From: Stenopsyche tienmushanensis
Lineage: Eukaryota > Arthropoda > Insecta > Trichoptera > Stenopsychidae
NCBI GenBank assembly: GCA_008973525.1
Contig: WACJ01000046.1
Coordinates: 372,001-436,000, forward strand
Direction of reading: 5' to 3'
Length of the DNA stretch: 64,000 nucleotides
A program made the translations under genes and the position numbers. The notes below the pieces were generated by a model. It saw nothing but the letters and a program-made list of their open reading frames with translations, made no database searches and had not been told where the DNA came from. This document shows positions 55,709 to 64,000 of the stretch, piece by piece (the stretch's first letter is position 1; the number at the start of each line of letters is the position of its first letter).

Positions 55709-58700
55709 CAAGTATGAAAAGGAATTAATATTAATCTTAATTTTACTACTCATTCAAAGATCCTATTCAACTTAAATTATATATTCAAAAACTTAACTAA
55801 ACAACATATGAAAAGTTATGTGAAAATTACTTTTCGTAGGAAGTTTTCTATGAAGATAGCCTGAATCTGATAGCGGATATAGTATATATAAGAGAGGAAA
55901 CACATATATAATACAAAGGGCAACACACAAAATTAAGAAAAAGTGTCATCTCAGCAGTGGAAACAACAGGTTGTCCAACAAACAACGACCGATGCTATCG
56001 CTGCAAATTGCGTTTCTCAAACGCTTTATCACAGACATATTTCTCCAGTCCTCATTTCTCCGCGTGAAAAACGTCCAACTTTCAACTTGACGCAGGATCC
56101 AACTTTTTGCTAAAAAAAACGCGAGAGAATTTTGATAAGTAATTCTTTTATTTTATTTACAGTGTTCAAAGTGAGCTCAAGCCCTGATTCACTGACTCGA
56201 ACTTTTCCCTGTGAAATATAAGCTTTTCCCGAGGACTTAAAAATCAAGAAAAACAAACTGCTTAATAGCCCTTTACGCATACATGCGAATAAAATATAGC
56301 CCCCGTAAGCCAAAGTAAAAGCAGCTTTATTTTCATTCGAGTGATCTATTTGCACGATTTATTTTCTTTTGTCCGATTAACGTAAGCTCGAGTCACAGGA
56401 ACACGTTCCTGGGGAGAACTGGCATTGGTTCTGTGGAATATCTTTACTTGTCGATGTGCTCAAGAATTTTCACCTTAAATCTAGCTTAATTTAAAGAAGA
56501 AAAAAACGATAATCGTAACGATTACAGATTATTCAAAATTCATAAAATCACCAATCCCGTAATTTTGATAAAATGCCCTCAGAAGTTGCAAATAAAATAA
56601 AACGTTGAAAAGTAGATTTCAAATAATGATGTAAACAAGTAAAACTTCGTATATTCCGATGATCTTAACAAATTGTTATATATTAGAATTTAGTATCTTT
56701 CAGATCTAGCTATTAATTTTTTTGGTCTTTTTATGCTATATCTTTATTTTGGCACATTATTCACAATGCTATGATAATTTTAGTCACGATATGATAATAC
56801 TATCCAGTTTATTAAATTAAAATATTAACGCTGATTATACTCGAACTAATACGCAAAAGGAATTATTTTATTGTTATTTTTTAATACCTAAAAATATTAT
56901 CCTATGGGCAAATATTGATCAATTCAAAAATATCTTCACATTTTAATTGATCTTAATGTTTCTATTTTATTATTAAATAATTTCAATAGTACTCTTCATG
57001 ATTTCCCATTGAATGATCTTTGCTACGTAACTGAATCTATTTTGGGATTTAATAGTCAGAATCAGTCAGAAAATTATTATGTGTTGTGATAATCCTGAAA
57101 AATAATACTCAATGTCCGTAAACGATCCATTAGGACTGCATGTGAAATATATACATATACTAGGACATATAAGATGCTTTAGATAATAAAATATTATACA
57201 TAAGTCGAACAACTTTTTACTCAATTTTTAATATCCCTGAAATCGCTAACAATCAAACTTTCTTAAGAGTTTTTTCAATTCGAGTTTTCAAGCTTTTTTA
57301 ACAATTCCTGAGGATAAATCCTTGAATTTCCTAATTTTATCGTTTAATAATGTAAATTTGTCTTTCATGCATAATGTTGTTTTATGCAATGCGAAATAAC
57401 TAATTGGTATCAGGATATTAGATTTATTAGGATTATTTCGATATTAAAAATTATATCTTTATTGTGGTGCTTTATTTTCCATTACTATTTAGCTGTAGAT
57501 ATATTTGATTATTTGAGTGTTTCCACGCAAATTTAAATAACCTTTTTAAAATTTAAATAACGTTTACTGTAAAGCGATGAGTAGAGAATTTTTAAATATT
57601 ATAGCCTGTGATTCGTTTGAAATTCTATGAATATATGTATACGTTTTATTATGAGTATTCAAGATTGATTTTAATTAGACAGTTCAATTATGTTCATAGC
57701 CTCACAATCAGAATGTTCATAGCCTATAAACTTTGTTATCATCATATATTGAATTAAATATAGTGTGATATTATTAAAGTTTTAAGTGACTTTAAATTAC
57801 AATTAGGTTCATGTTTGAACTACTCCAATCCAGTACGGAATTAGCATCGTGCAACCCCTGTGAGAGATTGACACGTGTTTCGAGGGAAGACAAGGATTTT
57901 GCATTTTAAGTTTCAAATCCGGTTACTTGCTTGATCTCAAATATCCCACTATAATAGTTGTAAATGTACAGGTTTAATCAGTTAATTATAATATTGATTT
58001 TAAAATTCAATGAATCAAAGTAAAACATAATTATGTTTCCGTTGATATAGAGGATACATTTTTTATATTGCTTAAAAAATATTATGTGTACATTTGATTG
58101 GTTTCTGTACTAATATATCCCGATCTTACTTTTGCTACCATCAGCTGCCCTTCGCAAAACGGAAGATTGGTTGAAAAATAGTCTTCAAGATGTGAAGTCA
58201 ACGAGTTCAACATTCACGATAGTACGAACTTTCGCTAATCCGACGCCATCTCTCACCAGAACGCGGCTGTAAAACCCACTTCCATGTCTGTGAACACCTC
58301 CCCTACTAAGAAATATAAGCCGCGGTTTAAATTTAAAGGGAAAGTTTGCGTTCACAAATTTGCCATCGCTTGAGAGTTTGCCAAGTTTCAATCCCTTCGA
58401 GATATATAGGCTGAAATAATGTATGGCGAACGGTTGAAAAAGTTCTGACTGCCGTTTTGTCTCTCCGACAGGACCGAGGGATGGATGATAGGGGTTACGG
58501 GCGAAGGCTAAGGGTGAAAGGAAAAAATGAGCACTCCTGGGGATGAGTCCTAACGAGGACAGACATCGGTGATTTTTCAACCGGATAGCATTATAGCACG
58601 CACAAAAAAATTGTCGATGCGAAGTTCAAAAAATTTCAAGAGCAATATATCTAGAATCACATTAGGAAAGGAAGACTCGCATACAGGAAGTTGAACTGAA

Positions 58701-61700
58701 TGTAAATATTTGAACAATCCCTTCAACGCGTTGAAGATTTGAACACATCATTTCTATACAATACAACATTAATAATTTTGGGCTCAAATTATGAAGCATT
58801 GTGTACCATTTTATTTTTAGATAAATATTATTTGCAATCTTAAATGTATTTTTTATGATGCATTTTTCTTTTCTTATTAATTTGTAAAGAATATTTACTG
58901 TTGTGTTTCATAAGACATTTTTTGTTTCTTAATAATGTAGAAGTCTTAGTGGATTGCCGTGTACAGTCTTCCCGAAAGAAAAGAAAAACGTTCATTATAT
59001 TTTAATTTTAAGGACGAAAATAATTATAGAAAAAAGGGAGCAAAAGTTAGAATATGTAAATATAAAATAAAAGAGATGAAAAGAAGGCGGCGAACAAAAG
59101 GAAGCCATTTCATTAAATTTGTGCGCTAATGCTTAATTAGCTTTCATGTTCGGGATGGCAAAAAGGGGTGCTCGTCTTCCTTTTTTTAATAATTTGTACG
59201 GGGCTCAATTTTTCACTATCCCACCCCGATGCTTAGAAATTATCCGAGAATCTGGCCTTTAAATGACAGGTGGGAAGTAACGCGGAACGGCCTAAGAAAA
59301 ATTACTCCCGTGGGAGACATTGGCTTCGGGGCCCTCCGAGCCCACGACGGAACCCTTTGCGCCTTTACTTAAAAATAACATTTTCATATTTAAATGATGG
59401 TATGAAATATTAATATCAATGTTAAATCAAATATATACTGTGAAACCATACGTGTACTTTAAATAAGGGGAGAAACTTTGTATGTAAATTATTACACGGC
59501 ACGCTCGAGCTTTATTAGGGTTGATACTGAAACCTACATCACTTTTGAAGTATTTTTTCTTAGGCGTAAATTTATTTGGATTTTTAATATTCTATTGAAT
59601 TTGAAAAGAATAGAAGGGTTGTTTTGACCGAGTACAATTTACTTATCGAAGTAAATTTGATATTGATAAATACATTTTTCCAGGTTTATGCATGTGAGTT
59701 TATTCATTTTTTTACGATTCAAATTTCATATATTGTGTTAAGTTTCGGGAGGTTTCATTGATTTTACACACCCTTCAAGTGTATAAGCTTTTGTCAGAAA
59801 ATATAATCGAAAATTGGTACATCATTCGAGCTATTATCAAATTTAGGTGATATTCGAACAAGGAAGCCCTAGAAAGATTTAATCAAATAACGAAATAAAT
59901 CCTTTGTGTATCATCAAAAAAAGCTTTTTTCGCATTATATTTGCTACACAAATGGTTTAAAAATAATTAGCAAAACATGTATTCCATTGAATAAAATAAT
60001 GAACAGATAAGAGCTTCAGAGCTTTACATATGCCTAATTAATATTTCAATATAACTCTTAATTGATCATCTTCTAGTTCAATTTATTACATTCTTAGTTG
60101 AGTTTCAATAATATTTGCATTAAAATATTTTCATATTTTGGGTGAACCTTGATAATAACACTAAACAAGATCTTTAATAAAAAATATATTGTTTGTCAAA
60201 ATAGAATTGTAAATTTAGTATAAAAAATAATTAATTTGACATCTTTCAGTCTGAAAATAAACTTCATAAGCTGAAATTATTTATTATTTTATACAAAATT
60301 CAATTGATTTGCATTGCATATATTTTTGCTTTAACTTGCTGAAAAGAATATTTCCGAACAATAAAATTCCATATAACTTGTTATATTATGGGAGGTTTTA
60401 TATTTACATTAATTTTATTATAAAGGGCTAAATGTTAGCGTACACGCTAAAATTTTGAGGTATATTACAATTTCGATTCGAGCTCGACTCATGAAAAATC
60501 TATATTTGGACTAACTGAACAAGAATGAGATAAAATTTATCCATAATTTATCAATTATGAATAAAAACAGAAATAAAATTCATTAATGTGCGATATATTT
60601 TACAACCAAGCTTGATCACATGTCGCGAAAATATGTAGTCCGGGTTCAAGCTAGTCAAGATTTATTTTTCTTCTTTAGAAGAATCAACGAAAAATGTAAA
60701 GGCACTCTTTGGATTCAACTGACGTATATTCTACTTGAAGAGCTAAAAAGAGAGGTCGAACTCACTTACATCGATTAAATATACAAAAGCTCATTCCATA
60801 CAAGGCGTCTCAGGTGAATTGTCTGTTCACATACTAGTGTATCCACGACAAAGAATCAACATGCGCATTATATTTTGTGAATGCCATTCCTTTTTAACAG
60901 CTTCCATTCAAAATATCAGACAATGACGAGGGCTGCGTAAGCGTTTGCTGAATGTCTGAGAAAAGATTGCGGACTGCTGAAAAACTGTCGTTGGGTCTAT
61001 AATTTGATGCCCCCTTGTATACGAGAGCCAGCACAGCAAATGTCCGAGACAGTGGCACGAAACGTGCAGCTCGACGAGCTTTTTGTGTCCTCCACGTGAC
61101 TCAGCTAACGTTTTTATTTCAACATCACTACTCTCATCCTCCTTAAGCGTAAACAGACCTGTCTTCTGGCACAAACAGCTTTATTATTGAGGCATCTGCT
61201 TTTGAAATGCTTGACATAAACCTTCATTTTATATTTAAGGCATAGGCATTAGGAGATTATTTTTCTATATAACACAAACCAGCCTCATTTTTTCATATTA
61301 TCACTATGATGAGTCTTTTCATAGATCATATACGTCTGACTTGTCTCATAAATTAATAAAGAGTCAATGTATTGGGACGCAGACGCTTTGTCCTTTTTCG
61401 CATTTTCATCAAATTAAATAATGATATAAACCCAATAACTAAAATGGCCATCCAATTAGAAGTTTTTATTTAGCTTTGAGACGTTTTAATTTTACTTTTA
61501 AGCTTGGAATCGTAAAACTTGTTTCTTCTCTTTCTGCCAGTCTACAGTGTAATATTTGTCCATTGTTTTCAAACTCCTTGTGATTTTCCTTTTAGTATCA
61601 TTAGAGACTCATTCTTTCTCTTATTTTTTTTAGACTTACAAGCCTTTGAGACTTACAAGCAAAATCAAGATCTTTTTCTCAAAAATCTTTGTATCATCTC

Positions 61701-61962
61701 TATGAAAGAATCTACGATTAACAATAAAACTATCAACACGGATTCAACTATCCACAAATTATGACTCGCTATTCAAATCTATTAGTTAAAATTATCTAAA
61801 TTAATTACAAATTTATACAAAAAATCAAAATATTATATATTTTTATGTATTATCCCCAAATTAATTCTTAACTATCGTTATGGGGTATTTTTTATGAAAT
61901 AATCTTTCAAGTGGTGGTATCTCTATATCTTCCATATGTTAGAATAAATGTATTATTGAAGA
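55709..61962. other. noncoding, nothing recognised
   Basis: The longest frame in the window (131 codons, minus, 58185-58580) lies in a GC-richer patch here. It is basic and Phe/Leu-rich with no motif that I know, so I do not call it a gene. Other frames (81, 88 and 81 codons at 56110, 60908 and 61519) are similarly unremarkable. A GC-rich block also occurs at about 59100-59370. Confidence 0.4.
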
Positions 61963-62028
61963 CCGTACGCACAAATCTGTGCGCCTCGAAATTTTGAATC
62001 AAAGGCCCGTACGCACAGATTTGTGCGC
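61963..62028. repeat. two near-palindromic units in direct tandem
   Basis: Unit 1 (61963-61984) is CCGTACGCACAAATCTGTGC followed by GC, and unit 2 (62007-62028) is CCGTACGCACAGATTTGTGC followed by GC. The 16-bp core of each (CGCACAAATCTGTGCG, CGCACAGATTTGTGCG) is the exact reverse complement of the other, so the units can pair both with themselves and with each other. Confidence 0.85.
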
Positions 62029-62064
62029 GACGAACTACACACATTAAAAAAATCACAGCACTGC

Positions 62065-62360
62065 TGCTAAACATTTTTAGCCTTTTTCAGAGATGTAGCT
62101 TGTTTTATATATATATAAAGATTTTAAAATATAATTTTGAAAAATTTACGCGTAATATATTCCACACTATGGACAATCGTAATTGAAACTAAAACAATAT
62201 TTTATTTGAGGTTTTAACCAAAATTAAAATTTACCGAGCCGATTCTAAACATTTTTAAACTACATAACATATATCATAAGTATAATATATGCATGTATGA
62301 AGGTTTAAAAAGCGAATATAAAAAATACGCGTAATATATTACACAACTTGTAAATACTAG
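62065..62360. repeat. degenerate tandem duplication, period about 180 bp
   Basis: CTAAACATTTTTA recurs at about 62067 and 62246, and ACGCGTAATATATTMCACA at about 62149 and 62329, in the same order and at similar spacing. The flanking sequence is AT-rich and degenerate. Confidence 0.5.
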
Positions 62361-62553
62361 GGACCGGAACCGAACCGACATTTGCTTAGGTTTTTTTCGG
62401 TTCTTTTCTAAATACAATTATAATTCCACCTATTACCTTTTTATTAGAGGATGAAAACCAAAATTATTATTATATCTTATATTAAAAAAATAAAGAAATT
62501 TTGACACTTGCGCTTGTAGTGCCATTGAATTCTGACATTTGGGTGATCTAAGC

Positions 62554-62891
62554 CAGCGGTTCTTAAACAGGAGTCCGCGGACCCCTGGGGGTCCGCGAAG
62601 CTATTGCTGGGGGTCCGCGGAGATATAAAAAAATATTTACCTATACTTAAACAAGATATTTTTCTGGAATTATTTACAGAAAAAATTATAAAAAGATCTA
62701 TTTTGACCAATATTTGACCAAAAAAATGTTTGTTTGTTTGAAAAACTAAGTCACAAGGGTTGGAATGGGGTCCATCAAAAAAAAGTTTGTTCAAGAGGGG
62801 GTCCGCGAAAAAAAATTGCTCAAGAGGGGGTCCGCGAAAGAAATTTTGCTCAAGTGGGGGTCCGCGGACTGCATAAGTTTAAGAAGCGCTG
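62554..62891 (-). mobile_element. non-autonomous hAT element, copy D (inverted), with subterminal tandem repeats
   Basis: It starts CAGCGGTTCTTAAACAGGAG and ends TTTAAGAAGCGCTG. The flanks ATCTAAGC (62546-62553) and ATCTAACC (62892-62899) agree at 7 of 8 positions. Relative to copies A-C it is inverted. Near its right end, units of roughly 34 bp built on CAAGAGGGGGTCCGCGAAA occur three times, so this copy best preserves the internal structure of the family. Confidence 0.9.
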
Positions 62892-62899
62892 ATCTAACC

Positions 62900-64000
62900 A
62901 ATTACAAAGGAAAATATTATTTATTGTTTCCTGTCTTCGAAAGAATTTAACAAATATCGGTAATTATTATTGAATAGAAAAATATTAGAATCAGCATTTA
63001 TTTTACGATATATTTTAGATGGCGATTAATTTGCCAATTGAGAACCACTGAATGACCTTGATATGGACAAACTCAACTAATTTTATGACTAAGTTTGATT
63101 ATAAATTGTTAATTGTTTTTTAATTCAAAAAAATTGTGAAAATAAAAGTTTTTTTTTTTTTTCAAATACTTCTCTCTTACACAAACCCAAGGTTCAGTAC
63201 CAATGATTTAGTTAGGTTTCCTTATACTTATAAGTATCCCGAAGACGAAGCTAAAAATTTTATTCATTTACACCAACTGGTTTCGAAGTTATATCAATTT
63301 AAAGAAAACATAATATTTCTCGGAATAATCCTGAAATTCACCCGGTCCCAGGTATAAGTTTTAGGAAATCATTAGCGGACAGCAAAGTGTTAAAATAAGA
63401 ATTTTGAATAAAATAAGATCTAAGAATGACTTAATGGCACTGTAAGACTTAATTAATACTATATTGTATAATAACAGCTGACACAGCATGTCTGTCAAAG
63501 CTCCATCGTCAACTGTTCCACATTTTTCCTTAAACATTAGTGTTTTTTTAATATATTCATAGGATCTTTAAAAAAAAGTTCACCTTCATCCAATATAATA
63601 TAGATATACGTTTTAAAAATAATATGAGTACAATTTTTGACTATTAACATATATTATCGCATTGTAGTTTCTGTAGATAATGCAAAGTTATCTTTATTAT
63701 AATAGTAAAAATGAGTAAATTAAGACTTTTTTCTTACGTAACATAAATCTTAACGTAAATTAATACTTTCAAAAGAATGGTATGTTATAAGCTATATACA
63801 TAATTATTTTTATATTAAACATATTTAAAATATATGTTTTATTTAATTTGGTGATTTTAACTCTGAATGAATGAAGACATTTAAAAAGTGAGATGGAAAA
63901 TTATAAACTATAAAATGAATAATGAAATAAGTAGCCTGTGTCAAATATTATCAATTTCAAAGCCTCGTAATCTTCTGCTTGTATTGTCAAACAATATTGG
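62900..64000. other. noncoding, nothing recognised
   Basis: AT-rich sequence to the end of the window; a 73-codon frame at 63136-63357 has no motif. Confidence 0.45.

Noticed and set aside
61960..62030. CRISPR-like short repeats
   Set aside because: Only two units, in a eukaryotic context and without spacer regularity; a palindromic pair, not an array.

Overview
The window looks like intergenic and intronic DNA from an insect or close arthropod relative. It is very AT-rich, has no operon-like packing, carries spliced coding exons, and holds many decayed eukaryotic transposons (mariner, Tigger/pogo, hAT, Mutator-like, a non-LTR retrotransposon, a solo LTR). The one gene I can recognise is an arthropod-specific type: a defective-proboscis-extension-response (Dpr) family cell-surface receptor with two immunoglobulin domains, closest by eye to the dpr11/dpr15 branch. 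I cannot name the species.

Layout. 1-8.5 kb is upstream or 5' intronic sequence of the dpr gene, with a Tigger/pogo relic (2567-3608) and a possible second one (about 4.95-5.53 kb). 8.5-23.8 kb holds the last six coding exons of the dpr gene on the + strand. All splice phases agree, and the gene ends in a stop codon at 23772-23774 after a GPI-anchor-like hydrophobic tail. The 10.5-kb intron between the Ig1 and Ig2 exons contains a mariner, a second Tigger and a hAT transposase relic. The exon or exons with the start methionine and signal peptide are not identified; a hydrophobic candidate exon lies at 4225-4478.

23.8-64 kb has no host coding exon that I can recognise. It contains a short mariner deletion derivative with intact TIRs and TA flanks (25133-25530), two copies of a Mutator-like ORF repeat (30.1-31.2 and 37.3-38.2 kb), a nearly full-ended mariner with an internal deletion (34004-35064), a Jockey-like reverse transcriptase fragment beside it, two unclassified dispersed repeat pairs, a solo LTR nested in an old repeat (46.2-46.6 kb), another mariner relic (52.1-52.9 kb), and four copies of one short non-autonomous hAT family, each with recognisable 8-bp target duplications. 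Several strong hairpins and palindromes are not explained by these elements.

No operon, CRISPR array, toxin system or other exotic gene system is visible. Most open frames of 60-130 codons here look like chance frames or transposon debris. The notable content is the Dpr receptor gene and the layered transposon record around it.
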